Made by a program: the position numbers and the translations under genes. The notes under the pieces were generated by a model, which was given only the letters and a program-made list of their open reading frames with translations, did no database searches and was not told the origin of the DNA. From Lethocerus indicus (Eukaryota; Arthropoda; Insecta; Hemiptera; Belostomatidae): a stretch of 64,000 nt of DNA. The stretch is from positions 1 through 64,000 of the forward strand of contig JACDQD010000005.1 in NCBI GenBank assembly GCA_019843655.1, in the 5' to 3' direction. Below are positions 47,378 through 58,116 of this stretch, piece after piece (position 1 is the stretch's first letter; every line of letters starts with the position of its first letter).

Positions 47378-48010
47378 TCACCTCCGAATGACATCACTCC
47401 CGAAACATCTCTTCGTGATATATAGCCCGATGTAAATTTATAGAAATATATTTTTTTAGAAAAATAAAGAATTGGAAATGAGAAAACGTTTTTTCCTTCG
47501 CCGACTCCCATTTAACTACACTAGTGTCTAAGGCTTATTATTTTATACCACTGAACAGTGCGAGGAATACGCAAATAGGAAATATAATTTTATATATTTT
47601 TCGTCTATATTTTGTGGTTAATAGTTACTGAAAACGTATAATTAAACTAACTGAAATATTTTTCCGTGTAACGTTTCACTAAAAGCAATTAATTCGTGTA
47701 TTATATTGTATATAATCCACTGGTGATCACCGCCGGTAGTCCTCGAGTTCATATCCAGATAACGACGTACCTCCCGACATACTTCTTCCTAATTATTTTT
47801 ATGTGTTTGAAATAGTTTTCAATCTTCCATCTCCATATCCTCATTCGTCGTTATCTTATTATCAATAATTAGGTCATTTGAGAATTGCGAAAAAAAGAAA
47901 ATATAGAAGTCAGAATTAAACAAATTCAATTTATCGTAAGGACACGATTTACTGAATAATGTCTGTTAAACATTCTACTGCAATGAGCGTACAATAAACA
48001 TTAATTTATA
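47378..48010. other. 3' flank of G11
   Basis: AT-rich; ATCAATAATTA-like sequence recurs after G14 near 56055. No gene. Confidence 0.4.
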
Positions 48011-48294
48011 ATTTAACATACCTGTTTTGTGGTCAGCTAGGGGTTGGAATACCGTAGATTTGTTGTGTTTCTGTCTCCTCTCGCCGGTTCGTTCTTTTGC
48101 CAGACCGGTTTCGGCCGTTCGCCATCTTCAGTAGACCGGTGTCGGTCACAGTGCAGTGAGGACGCCCCCTGAAAAACATCCACAGTGCCAACAGTGACTG
48201 ACACCGCTACTGAAGATGGCGAGCGGCCGAAACCGGTCTGGCAAAAGACCGAACCGGCGAGAGGAGACAGAAACATCACAAACCTACGGTATAA
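48011..48294. mobile_element. Fold-back element copy B10, complete
   Basis: Starts CCTGTTTTGTGGTCAGC with GGGGTTGGAATACCGTAGAT and ends with AGACAGAAACATCACAAACC TACGGTAT. Arms of about 110 bp around a centre with CAGTGCAGTGAGGACGCCCC and ATCCACAGTGCCAACAGTGA. Confidence 0.85.
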
Positions 48295-49406
48295 GATTAA
48301 TGTTTATAAATATTATTATTATATTTAGTCTCCCGAAAGTTAAGTGATTCTGTACTGTTCGAGTATTTTAAGTTGAACGGTGAGGAAATAAGCACAGTAT
48401 TGGGATTGATCACAGTAGTGGCGCTTGAATTAGGGATCTGGATAGATTAAAATGTATATAACATTTTAAACAGCAAAATTGACTTTTATCATCAATAGAG
48501 GGTATTTATAGAAGCCGGTCTTGTCCGATTTTGCCAATTTCAAGCGCAGAATTTTGCACGCTGTTAGCGACCAGTTGACTGTAGAGACGCGTTTAAATAA
48601 TACAGAAAACAGCGATAGAAAATTGATAACACAACGTCGAATCAATTTAGCGGCGACGTGAATAATTATAGTGTTCGTTTCTGTATCGTTTATTTTTTTA
48701 TGGATATAGGAAAATTCAAATTGTTAGTCGTGTACCGTTTTGACACATCGGAACAGTGCCGAGTATAAAAATCAATGGAGACTACTTTAATACTTTAATT
48801 TAAGTATTATACAATGGGTGGCCAATTCAAATATTTTTGTTTTGTGTACAATTACAAATATTTTGAATGCTTCGCGGGAATTTTTTTAAAGGGAAAATTC
48901 AGTATCTGGGGAAGAGTTAGCGACTATAAAATTCAAAGGGGAATACGTTTGGTTAAGTGAAGTAAAAACCAAATAAGTGGGTATTCCTGTTTGTGTTCTT
49001 CTGGGTGCTAATATAGGGTTACTTAGAAACCCTTTTACCTAATTAGGGTAGTTTCAAGAACTGAAAAATTAGTCTCACTTGATCTCACAATAAGTACAGG
49101 ATTCAAACTTACAGAGAAAACTAATTACAATCTAATTTTGAAGCTGCCTCTGACTAAAGGCGAAGTGCCAAATAATAGGAAATTTATTAGGTATGATGCG
49201 TGAATTGTGTTCACAGTGATATTGTTGTATATAGATCTGGCTGTTCCATATACGATTGGAGTACGTTTCGCCATTTCCTCCCAGTCCGAAAAGGATAATA
49301 AGGAACTCGTAAACCCTGGATATTAATAAAACCGCTCGGACTTATGGGGTCGCTCTATATCTGGGGGTAATCATGGGGACTTAGGACTTTCTATGGGGGG
49401 CGCATG
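48295..49406. other. Intergenic, upstream of G12
   Basis: AT-rich; the last ~70 bp (GGGGGTAATCATGGGGACTT) are shared with the region before G13. No gene. Confidence 0.45.
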
Positions 49407-49597
49407 CAAGGACGGTAAAAGGAACTGGAGTAGTAGTACCACGCCCTTAATTTGCACCAACATTGACATTGGTACCTCACTGATGACTTATCTAGCGGAG
49501 CCGCCCCCCACACACTGTGCTATATAAACCTGCGGTACAGCCGGGATAAGCACTCAGTCTCCTGTCTCCAACAGCACAGACCTACTTACAACTAAAC
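49407..49597 (+). promoter_or_regulatory. G12 promoter and 5' UTR
   Basis: CAAGGACGGTAAAAGGAACT at 49407, CCACGCCC at 49439-49446, TATATAAA at 49521-49528, TCAGT at 49554-49558, AGACCTACTT. Practically identical to G13. Confidence 0.8.
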
Positions 49598-50193
49598 ATG
49601 TACAAGCTGGTAAGTCGAACTGTGATCAGTTTTGAAGATTGGACACATTTTTTTGAATTATCCGCATTTTACGCTGAACATATTCCTAACATAGATGAAG
49701 TTAGTAAATTGTAGTTCAATGTATCTTTTGCAGGTGGTGTTGTTCGCCGTCGCCTCTTTGGCCCAGGGTGGAATCGTCGGTCACGGTTGGGGCGGACACG
49801 GCGCCTGGGGCCTCGGAGGCGGATACGGGGGCTGGGCGGGTCACGGAGCGTGGGGAGTAGCCGCCCCGCCGTAGTCGCCGCCCCGCCTGGACCGGAGCTA
49901 ACGCCGCCGCCCACGCCGGCGCCACCCTCGGGTGGCCGCCGCCAACCGAGACGCCGCCGTCGCCGAAGCCGCCGCCAACGCCGCCGCCGCCCCGCCGAGG
50001 CCACCCGCCTCGCCGCCCAGGCCGCCGCCTCCAACGTGGCCGCCGCCAACATCGCCGCCGCCAACGCCGCCGCCGCCAACGCAGCCGCCGCCAACGCGGC
50101 CGCCGCCCACGCCGCCTCCGCCCACTGGGCCGCCGCCCCGCCTGGGGCCACGCCGGCCTCCTCGCCGGTCACGGTGCCCACGGACACTGGTGA
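49598..50193 (+). CDS. G12: Ala/Gly-rich secreted structural protein
   Basis: Exon 1 49598-49609, intron 49610-49733 (124 bp), exon 2 49734-50193. Five one-base losses relative to G13: C-runs at 49864-49867, 49881-49884, 49990-49993 and 50136-50139, and GGAG read as GG near 49931. Adding five gives 465 nt, the G13 length, and 158 aa. A difference from G13 near the start is VASLAQ instead of VAALAQ. Single AANRDA module, five to six pentads, HGAHGHW tail. AATAAA at 50300-50305. Confidence 0.8.
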
Positions 50194-51717
50194 TCACCTC
50201 CAAAAGCATACCCAGTGAACGCCCTTATTCCCAGCACATTTCTTCGTGATATTTTTATACAACCCGATGTAAATTTTAAAAACTCTATTTTTGTAGAAAA
50301 ATAAAAAATCGAAATTAAATACATTTTTTCTTTTGCTAAATTCCATCAAATACACTAGTGTATAAGGTTTATATTTCATTAAAAAAAAAATAGGCTTCAA
50401 ATTCGAGTTACAATATCCTCAGCGCCCTGAATATGTGCCCAAATTTCATTATTTATCATATCCCCAGTTAGTGTAATGTTAAAATAAATTTACTATTTAT
50501 ACATGCTGAGGATCAACACTCTGGTATTATCGGACACCACTTGAACCTGTTTTTAGATTCTCTTAACGGTATTAAAATTACAAAATTTCAAATTGTACCT
50601 CACTGACGCGACCACAAATCTGCGCTTATTCACAAAACCCGCGGATCGAATTGAATATTTCAAATTGAAGTGAATTATTGATCTTCGTATCGAAGATACG
50701 TGAATATTGATACTCTACTTATTGTATTTATTATTCTATATTCCGTATTCCTTAAGATGTAATACACCTAAATGCGTCATTTGCCCTTAGGAATAAAGTA
50801 TATACACGAAGATGAGAATTTCAGTGGATTGAATTTTTTAAATTCAAATAAATTATTCTTCTCCTGTTGTACGATTTAACTGGTTTACTTTTCTGACTCT
50901 GAATTCTTACTTTCCCCTCTCAGGGGAACTTATTACTCAACTGGAACAAAGTAACGCGGACGAAAAATATGTGGAATATTGACAAAACTGACCTGGGGAT
51001 TTAAAATACGAAAGTTCGATTCCAAAATAACTAAATGTTATAAATGCATTGTTCGGATAGTTTTTCGATATTTTTCAACGCTTAATTATACAACTATAAC
51101 TTATTATTCGCCACTATAATACTAGATTACTATATTTTTTTTAGCATTACGATTCAATTACACGCACTTCCTTGACTCGTTCTTTAGTGTGAGCGGGCGA
51201 ATGAAAGTAAATTAGGGTAAAATCTTTGTATTGTCAGTGCCCAAATTTGGATGTCAATTTTTCGTTCCAAATGGTTTATATTGAAGGGATGGGCACGAGA
51301 AAGGTTTCCGAGTAAGGTGTACGATTGATGGGGTTTAAACAGTATTGCGTATAACCAAGTCCTAGTGTACCGGTCATGTGAAAACATTCCTGTATTATTT
51401 TTGCAACAATCTAATATTTGCCACTAACTGGTTTCCGATAGGATATTGTGATGTTGCTGGAAGGGCCTATTGGGGCCCTTTTGCTTCCGACGTTTCGGAA
51501 CTCGGAACTTGCCGGTACCATCGTCAGGAGGGTTCGGAATAATGATTTCTTTTTTTTCTCTGTCTCCTCTCGTGAGCCTATTATAATAGGTAAGAAAACC
51601 GTGAAAACCAGGTAGAAGATTATTACCTTTATAGTCTCAGTTCATATTGAAATATTGTATGTAAAATTTGCATACTCGAACGAGAGACGTTCTGTAAATA
51701 CCCAGAATGAGATTGCG
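50194..51717. other. Spacer between G12 and G13
   Basis: AT-rich; no gene or repeat recognised. Confidence 0.4.
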
Positions 51718-52030
51718 TACTGTAGATTTGTGGTGTTTCTGTCTGCTCTCGCTGGTTCGGTCTTCGGCTAGACCGGTTTCGGCCGCTCGCCATCTTCAGT
51801 AGTCACTGTCGGCACTTTGCTTGTTTTTGTCGGGCCATCCTCACTGCCCGCTGTCACTGTCACTTGTACTGGCAAAGTTGGATCGAGTGATTGTCAAGTG
51901 CCAACAGTGACTAATACCGCTACTGAAGACGGGGCGAGCGGCCGCAAAACCGGTCTGGCGAAAGACCAAATCAGCGAGAGTAGCAACAGAAACACCACAA
52001 ACCTACGGTATTCCAACCCCTATGTTCTGT
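51718..52030. mobile_element. Fold-back element copy B11, near complete
   Basis: Left arm TTTGTGGTGTTTCTGTCTGC...GGCTAGACCGGTTTCGGC, CATCTTCAGTAGTCACTG. The centre resembles B8 (CATCCTCACTGCCCGCTGTC). Right arm GCTACTGAAGACGGGGCGAG...AACCTACGGTATTCCAACCC. Confidence 0.85.
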
Positions 52031-52117
52031 ACTTCAAGAAATCGGTCAAGTTTGAGACTAATTTAACATTGCCATACTTAAAAGTATACTGTTGACCGTT
52101 AAATAATTATTCTCATA

Positions 52118-52190
52118 ACGCTTAAAAATACAAGTAACGCTATCGGTAAAATCCGCAATGACTTAGTTGCCAACCCAATAGAAACTGTTG
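52118..52190. mobile_element. Solo end of the second mariner family
   Basis: AAATACAAGTAACGCTATCG, AAATCCGCAATGACTTAGTT and GCCAACCCAATA match the right terminus of the 36.7-kb element; no partner end nearby. Confidence 0.65.
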
Positions 52191-52564
52191 GTTTAATATT
52201 TCCGTCGTATTGTTCTACTGTCAAAAATACTTTCAAAGAATTGCCAAAACCTTAATTTATAATTTGTATTACTTAATTCACAAACCTAACTCAATTTGAT
52301 TAATAGGTTATTCTACCAAGCAGTTATGGGATAGCACGAATGGAAATGGTCCATCGGTATGTTATAGAAACTATTTGATGAATAACATTGAGGTTCATTA
52401 TATAATCGGTACCTTCAGATCGACCATTGAGGCCTCAGTTACTAAAATAACGACATGTGTATCACTACCGTTTCGAGGATAATAATAAAACTACTTCGAT
52501 TTATGGTCTCTCCATAACTGGGGGTAATCATGGGGGACTTAGGACTTTCTATGGGGGGCGCATG
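52191..52564. other. Intergenic, upstream of G13
   Basis: From about 52497 it matches the G12 upstream region (TATGGTCTCTCCATAACTGG, GGGTAATCATGGGGGACTTA). No gene. Confidence 0.5.
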
Positions 52565-52755
52565 CAAGGACGGTAAAAGGAACTGGAGTAGTAGTACCAC
52601 GCCCTTAATTTGCACCAACATTGACATTGGTACCTCACTGATGACTTATCTAGCGGAGCCGCCCCCCACACACTGTGCTATATAAACCTGCGGTACAGCC
52701 GGGATAAGCACTCAGTCTCCTGTCTCCAACAGCACAGACCTACTTACAACTAAAC
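52565..52755 (+). promoter_or_regulatory. G13 promoter and 5' UTR
   Basis: CAAGGACGGTAAAAGGAACT at 52565, CCACGCCC at 52597-52604, TATATAAA at 52679-52686, TCAGT at 52712-52716, AGACCT from 52736 (+23). Confidence 0.8.
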
Positions 52756-53355
52756 ATGTACAAGCTGGTAAGTCGAACTGTGATCAGTTTTCAAGTTTAG
52801 ACACATTTTTTTGAATTATCCGCATTTTACGCTGAATATATTCCTAACATAGATGAAGTTAGTAAATTGTAGTTTAATGTATCTTTTGCAGGTGGTGTTG
52901 TTCGCCGTCGCCGCTTTGGCCCAGGGTGGAATCGTCGGTCACGGTTGGGGCGGACACGGCGCCTGGGGCCTCGGAGGCGGATACGGGGGCTGGGCGGGTC
53001 ACGGAGCGTGGGGAGTAGCCGCCCCCGCCGTAGTCGCCGCCCCCGCCTGGACCGGAGCTAACGCCGCCGCCCACGCCGGCGCCACACTCGGAGTGGCCGC
53101 CGCCAACCGAGACGCCGCCGTCGCCGAAGCCGCCGCCAACGCCGCCGCCGCCCCCGCCGAGGCCACCCGCCTCGCCGCCCAGGCCGCCGCCTCCAACGTG
53201 GCCGCCGCCAACATCGCCGCCGCCAACGCCGCCGCCGCCAACGCCGCCGCCGCCAACGCGGCCGCCGCCCACGCCGCCTCCGCCCACTGGGCCGCCGCCC
53301 CGCCTGGGGCCACGCCGGCCTCCTCGCCGGTCACGGTGCCCACGGACACTGGTGA
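52756..53355 (+). CDS. G13: Ala/Gly-rich secreted structural protein, near-intact reference copy
   Basis: Exon 1 52756-52767, intron 52768-52891, exon 2 52892-53355. The written frame is sound until the C-run at 53298-53301, where one missing C sends the last 17 codons into PPGATPASSPVTVPTDTGDH and past the proper TGA at 53353-53355. With it restored the protein is 158 aa. Order: MYKLVVLFAVAALAQ; GGIVGHGWGGHGAWGLGGGY; GVAAPAVVAAPAWTGANAAA; HAGATLGVAAANRDAAVAEA; AAPAEATRLAAQAAASNVAA; pentads N-(V/I/A)-A-A-A; HAASAHWAAAPAWGHAGLLA; GHGAHGHW. The best template for reading G11, G12 and G14. Confidence 0.85.
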
Positions 53356-55097
53356 TCACCTCCAAAGTCATATCCAACGGACGACTTCACTCCAGACAAA
53401 TTTCTTTGTGATATTTTATATAGCCCGATGTAAATTAAAAAAATATATTTTTTTAAAAAAATATAACCTGAAATGATTTTTAATTCCGTATCCTTAGTGC
53501 TTATATTTAGTTGAATAAACAAATAAATACAGGAATTATACCTAAGAACATGATCATTATTTGTCGTATGAAAGGTTGGTAATAAATCTAATATCTGATC
53601 TAAACACATAAATTCTTAGTTGAATTTCTTTTGCCAAGTAATACAAAATAAAAAATAATTTTTATATACTGTTTTGACATCAACCGTATGTTAAATATAC
53701 TCATCTGTTGTCCAATGAGTATATTTAATCTTCGATCTAAAGTTAATAAATTCTTTATTGGATTTGTATTGCGTAAAAACTGAATATAATCTTTAATTAC
53801 AATATCAACTCTCGCTCGTGGGACTGTCCTATTCTGAGGACGCTAAGTAGCCTTTTATTGATCAGAATTAATATAGAAATAGCCGTTACGAGGGTAACAG
53901 TTTATTAACGCTCGATTATTTAGTTTTACTGTTATGACGAATAATCCGACAATACGATATAAATCATTATTTTTATGCGAATCGCATTATGGTTATCTCA
54001 TAATAGTAATATAATTTTCAGGAGAATACTGCACACTTCTTACAGATCCCAAGATAGGGATTGATAAACGAATTTTACGATTTTTCTGTAACGAAAAATC
54101 CATTCTTCGAGAGCCTATTAATGTTAACGATGACGTAAATTTCATTGGAATAATCGACGAAGGAGTAGAGTCAAAAAGTATGCTTTAGATTGAGTTGAAA
54201 AATAGTCCAATGCATTGAACACTTTATTCAAGAAACTTCACTAAAAGCAAGTTTCGTCCACTTTTGTGCCACCTTTTAATCGTTCCCTTGACCGTAATTG
54301 CTGAATCAAATTGTTGCCTTTCTTCTGAAATTAAACATTTTTTTATGTATCCGGCTCGTTATTTCGTTTCAACAGAACGTAGTTTTATTAAACACGGTTT
54401 GATTTTTTTTTTTTTTTTTTACTCTCTTCATATTTAAGAGAAAGGAACTATATTTAAAATAAGAAAATATACGCGGCCTAAGACAGTTCATTTCAGGGCG
54501 ATCCAGATTGGGTTAAGGTCAAACCGTCGGTCTCTTGAATATTACAATAAATATATTACTATAAATTAAGGGTTTTTTTGCCCCATTTGGCGACTAAAAC
54601 TAACATTTTCATTCAGTCATTCTTTCCCCTATTACCCATCCATTATACCCCCCCCCCCTCGAGGCCTAAGCCCAGATATGTACTAAACGAAATTGGTTAG
54701 CCATTAAATACAAGTCAAAATTAAATATATTCTTATTGTTGATTGTACAAAAATAAGATAAAAGGCCGGAGAACCGCCTCAGAACATCGTATTTGTGTAT
54801 CATTATGGCAATATTTACTTAAAAATTATACTCATTGTATCCGTTCGGTGCAATAGGACGGAAACTAATTGTATCATTCAGGATGCGAATTTTTTTATTA
54901 TAACCGTTTGACATGTTCATGACATGAACATGTTATGAGGATAATCTATAGTATCCTCTAACCGCTTTGCTATTGTGTAGAGGTATCTGGAGAAGACGGA
55001 GCGTTTCAGGAACTGGACAGAAAATGCTCCAATAACTGCAGTATGCAGTTGTATAACTGTTGTATGCAGTTTGCCTCCTGGAATGAGTTAGATCGTG
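53356..55097. other. Spacer between G13 and G14
   Basis: AT-rich, with a T16-class run near 54404-54420 and a C-run at 54650-54658. A palindrome of two 10-bp arms (CATGTTCATG and its complement) lies at 54912-54932. No gene. Confidence 0.45.
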
Positions 55098-55292
55098 CAG
55101 AAGGACGAGAAAAGTAGAGGTGTACCTACCACGCCCAGTCCTATCGGCGCATTTCCTCCGTCGATCGATCTCGTTTATTGACATTGAGCTAGAACATTTC
55201 ATTTCAGCCGATCTATATAAAAGGCGAAGGCTCCAGACGGTATTCACTCAATCCACTGACTTCGGCCCAACAGCACAGACCTACCTACAGAC
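55098..55292 (+). promoter_or_regulatory. G14 promoter and 5' UTR
   Basis: CAGAAGGACGAGAAAAGTAG at 55098 (one base off CAAGGACG), CCACGCCC at 55129-55136, TATATAAAA at 55214-55222, initiator-like TTCACT near 55244, CAGACCTACC. Confidence 0.75.
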
Positions 55293-55889
55293 ATGTACAA
55301 GCTGGTGAGTTTTCAGGAGATATTATCTTATAAGTATCTAACTGAAACTATTATGTAAAAAATATTTTAGCGTAATGAAAGATACATTTTTACAAAGATG
55401 ATTATTTGACGCATATAGCATTTCTTCTTGTGTCTTCTTCAGGTGGTATTGTTCGCCGTCGCCGCTTTGGCCCAGGGTGGAATCGTCGGTCACGGTTGGG
55501 GCGGACACGGCGCCTGGGGCCTCGGAGGAGGATACGGGGGCTGGGCGGGTCACGGAGCGTGGGGAGTAGCCGCCCCGCCGTAGTCGCCGCCCCGCCTGGA
55601 CCGGAGCTAACGCCGCCGCCCACGCCGGCGCCACCCTCGGTGTGGCCGCCGCCAACCGCGACGCCGCCGTCGCCGAAGCCGCCGCCAACGCCGCCGCCGC
55701 CCCGCCGAGGCCGTCCGCCTCGCCGCCCAGGCCGCCGCCTCCAACGCGGCCGCCGCCAACATCGCCGCCGCCAACGCCGCCGCCGCCAACGCGGCCGCCG
55801 CCCACGCCGCCTCCGCCCACTGGGCCGCCGCCCCCGCCTGGGGCCACGCCGGCCTCCTCGCCGGCCACGGTGCCCACGGACACTGGTGA
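55293..55889 (+). CDS. G14: Ala/Gly-rich secreted structural protein
   Basis: Exon 1 55293-55304, intron 55305-55442 (GTGAGT, CTTCAG), exon 2 55443-55889. Exon 2 begins GTG GTA TTG, so VVLFAVAALAQ is kept with one synonymous change. Like G11 it has AEAVRLAAQAAASNAAAANI and the intact end AAAPAWGHAGLLAGHGAHGH-W. C-runs at 55573-55576, 55590-55593 and 55700-55703 are one short and cancel, leaving about 43 codons out of frame. Repaired length is 153 aa, exactly one pentad shorter than G13. No AATAAA evident. Confidence 0.8.
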
Positions 55890-56110
55890 TCACCTCCAAG
55901 TCATCCTCCAATTCATATGAACGACACTACTCCCGACACATCATTTCGTGATTTTTTTTGTATCCACTGCAATTAAAAAAATATATTTTTTTAAGAAAAT
56001 AATTATTTAAATTGTATTTATTATCATATCTCTATATCTTTAATCGTCATTACGTTATTATCAATAATTATAGCGATTTTATATATTCAGTTAATCGTCC
56101 TAATTATTGG
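55890..56110. other. 3' flank of G14
   Basis: AT-rich; shares ATTACGTTATTATCAATAAT-like sequence with the G11 flank. Confidence 0.4.
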
Positions 56111-56260
56111 GTCGGCAACTAAGTCATTGCGGGTTTCGTCGCTAGACGGAGACGGCGTTATTTGTATTTTACGCACGTTTACATCTTCAAACCTATAGAG
56201 TATTCTGAATAGTTTATTACGAGTATTATTATGAGTATTCCAGGGTAATGATGCAAAACA
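56111..56260 (+). mobile_element. End fragment of the second mariner family
   Basis: TTGGGTCGGCAACTAAGTCA TTGCGGGTTT is a good mariner-type terminus, followed by GACGGCGTTATTTGTATTTT and CAAACCTATAGAGTATTCTG. The opposite end is not present. Confidence 0.75.
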
Positions 56261-56306
56261 ATATACTATCAGTGCATGTCCAGAGTCAGATACTTAGGCA
56301 AAACGG

Positions 56307-56580
56307 TCGGCCGCAATACCTCAGCGGTATCTAACGGAGAGCCACTATAGTGGCCCGTAGTACCTCAGTGGCATCTTGTGGAGAGCCACTATAGTGGCCC
56401 GTAGTACCTCAGTGGCATCTTGTGGAGAGCCACTATAGTGGCCCGTAGTACCTCAGTGGCATCTTGTGGAGAGCCACTATAGTGGCCCGTAGTACCTCAG
56501 TGGCATCTTGTGGAGAGCCACTATAGTGGCCCGTAGTACCTCAGTGGCATCTTGTGGAGAGCCACTATAGTGGCCCGTAG
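56307..56580. repeat. 44-bp tandem repeat with a 14-bp palindrome
   Basis: Six copies, spaced exactly 44 bp. Each holds GTAGTACCTCAGTGGCATCT, TGTGGAGAGCC and the perfect palindrome GCCACTATAGTGGC (at 56341, 56385, 56429, 56473, 56517 and 56561). The first copy is diverged (CAATACCTCAGCGGTATCTA); the others are nearly identical. Confidence 0.95.
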
Positions 56581-56737
56581 TAGCGAAAGGGTTAATAAAC
56601 GTTTCCTCCGTGTTACAATTTTAGTGCCATGTATTACGATGGAAATAATACAGAATCTGTAGATAGACAAATTTTTAATTAGAATAATACCAGGTAAATG
56701 GGATACATTGAAGGTGTGCAGAAGAACGACGAGGCGG

Positions 56738-57664
56738 TCACCAGAGGAGGCCGTGACCGGCGAGGAGACCGGCTCGGCCCAAGACGGGGACGCCCCAAGT
56801 GGAGGCGGCGGCCAGGTTGGCGGCGGCGATGTTGGAGGCGGCGATGTTGGCGGCGGCGACGGGGCGGCCAGGGTGTTGGCGGCGGCGGTGGCGACGGCGG
56901 CGTCTCGGTTGGCGGCGGCCACTCCGAGGGTGGCGCCGGCGTGGGCGGCGGCGTTAGCTCCGGTCCAGGCGGGGGCGGCTACTAAGCCGGGGGCGGCTAC
57001 TAAGCCGGGGGCGGCTAGTCCCCACGGCCCGAGACCGATGATACCGCCGTGGGCCGCGGCGAAAACGGCGAACAACAGAATCTAGTGTGACCAAATACAA
57101 TTATTATTGATACATCATAAATTATGCTGTCTGTAATTAAATAATGGAATGCTTACTCAAGCGGATTAATTATTCCATCTTTGCATAAATACATTTGCTG
57201 ACAAATAAATCTTCCGTAGTTAGTCCAGTCATATTGATTTAGTGATTGATGATGAGTCACAACAGCAATTATTTATATCATTAAGTTTAAGCGTATAAAG
57301 TAGGATTGAGCGGTCTATAGCTTAGCCAAGATATCTCATTATATTAATGACTATTGTTCGGACATTTACTGGTAACAACAATTATTTAAATAATTAATTT
57401 TACGCGTATAAATTAGGATCACTTGGTCTATACAGCTTTTGACTTCGCGTTAAAAAAGTATATTTACCCGATGTATCCCTTATTTTATGAATTTTGACTT
57501 ATAATAAACAGTTTTTTGCTGAACGCAGTTGTGTGATATATGATAAATGATCGTCCGTATAGCTCCGTAGAAACCAAATATTCAAGTGTTGCATATATAT
57601 ATGGGGAAAATTATGTATTATTTACAGCGATCAAGATATGTATTATACTTACCAGTTTGTACAT
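56738..57664 (-). CDS. G15: inverted, short Ala/Gly-rich secreted structural protein
   Basis: Minus strand. Exon 1 is 57653-57664 (ATG TAC AAA CTG, donor GTAAGT). The intron 57082-57652 is long at 571 bp, and exon 2 is 57081-56738. It reads MYKLILLFAVFAAAH, GGIIGLGPWGLAAPGLVAAP, GLVAAPAWTGANAAAHAGAT, AANRDAAVATAAANTLAAP, three pentads and a variant tail GLLAGHGLLW-TGA with no final HGHW. The Gly/His/Trp block is reduced, and GGCTTAGTA-containing 15-nt units are duplicated (PGLVA twice). One missing C, in the run at about 56868-56871, is the only break; repaired length is 118 aa. A minus-strand ATTAAA lies at 56674-56679. It is the only family member in reverse orientation. Confidence 0.8.
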
Positions 57665-57796
57665 GTTTGTAAGAGTGTGTCTTTGCTGTTTGCCAGTTAG
57701 ACAGACTGTATTATGACCGGATAAATGTCCCCGACTTATATATACACTGTTCTATGTTTTGCTCGAGTTGTCGTATTCAGGTTTTTTCGTCCTTGG
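57665..57796 (-). promoter_or_regulatory. G15 promoter, first box only
   Basis: On the minus strand CCAAGGACGAAAAAAC lies at 57796-57781, TATATATA at 57744-57737, and ACAGTC near 57708 may serve as initiator. No CCACGCCC is found between box and TATA. Confidence 0.7.
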
Positions 57797-58116
57797 ATAA
57801 TACCGCCAGTGTAAACCGTTTTTATGAAAAATACACATTTTCTACTTTATTCCTCGACAGGAGATAGCTAAATATTGCCGCAGGGTTACTAAATATATAT
57901 ATATATATCGAACGTTTAATGTCCTCCTCTCGTATTACCGAAGATGATTTTCCAAAATATAAACCAGTCGAGGCGGTGTCGGTGATTCGGTTCTGTGTCT
58001 TATTGCATCAGATTACTGCATCAGTTATCATTTTATTGCATCAGATTCTAGTTGATTAATGCATATTAGTTTATATCTCGAAGCCGTATAAATAATGTTA
58101 TAACACGACGATATAT
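57797..58116. other. Intergenic
   Basis: AT-rich; no gene or recognised repeat. Confidence 0.4.

Noticed and set aside
54912..54932. Classical ecdysone response element
   Set aside because: The half-sites GTTCA and TGAAC are five bases apart, not the one base of the consensus inverted repeat.
56307..56580. CRISPR-like array
   Set aside because: Units are uniform tandem repeats without variable spacers, and the genome is eukaryotic.
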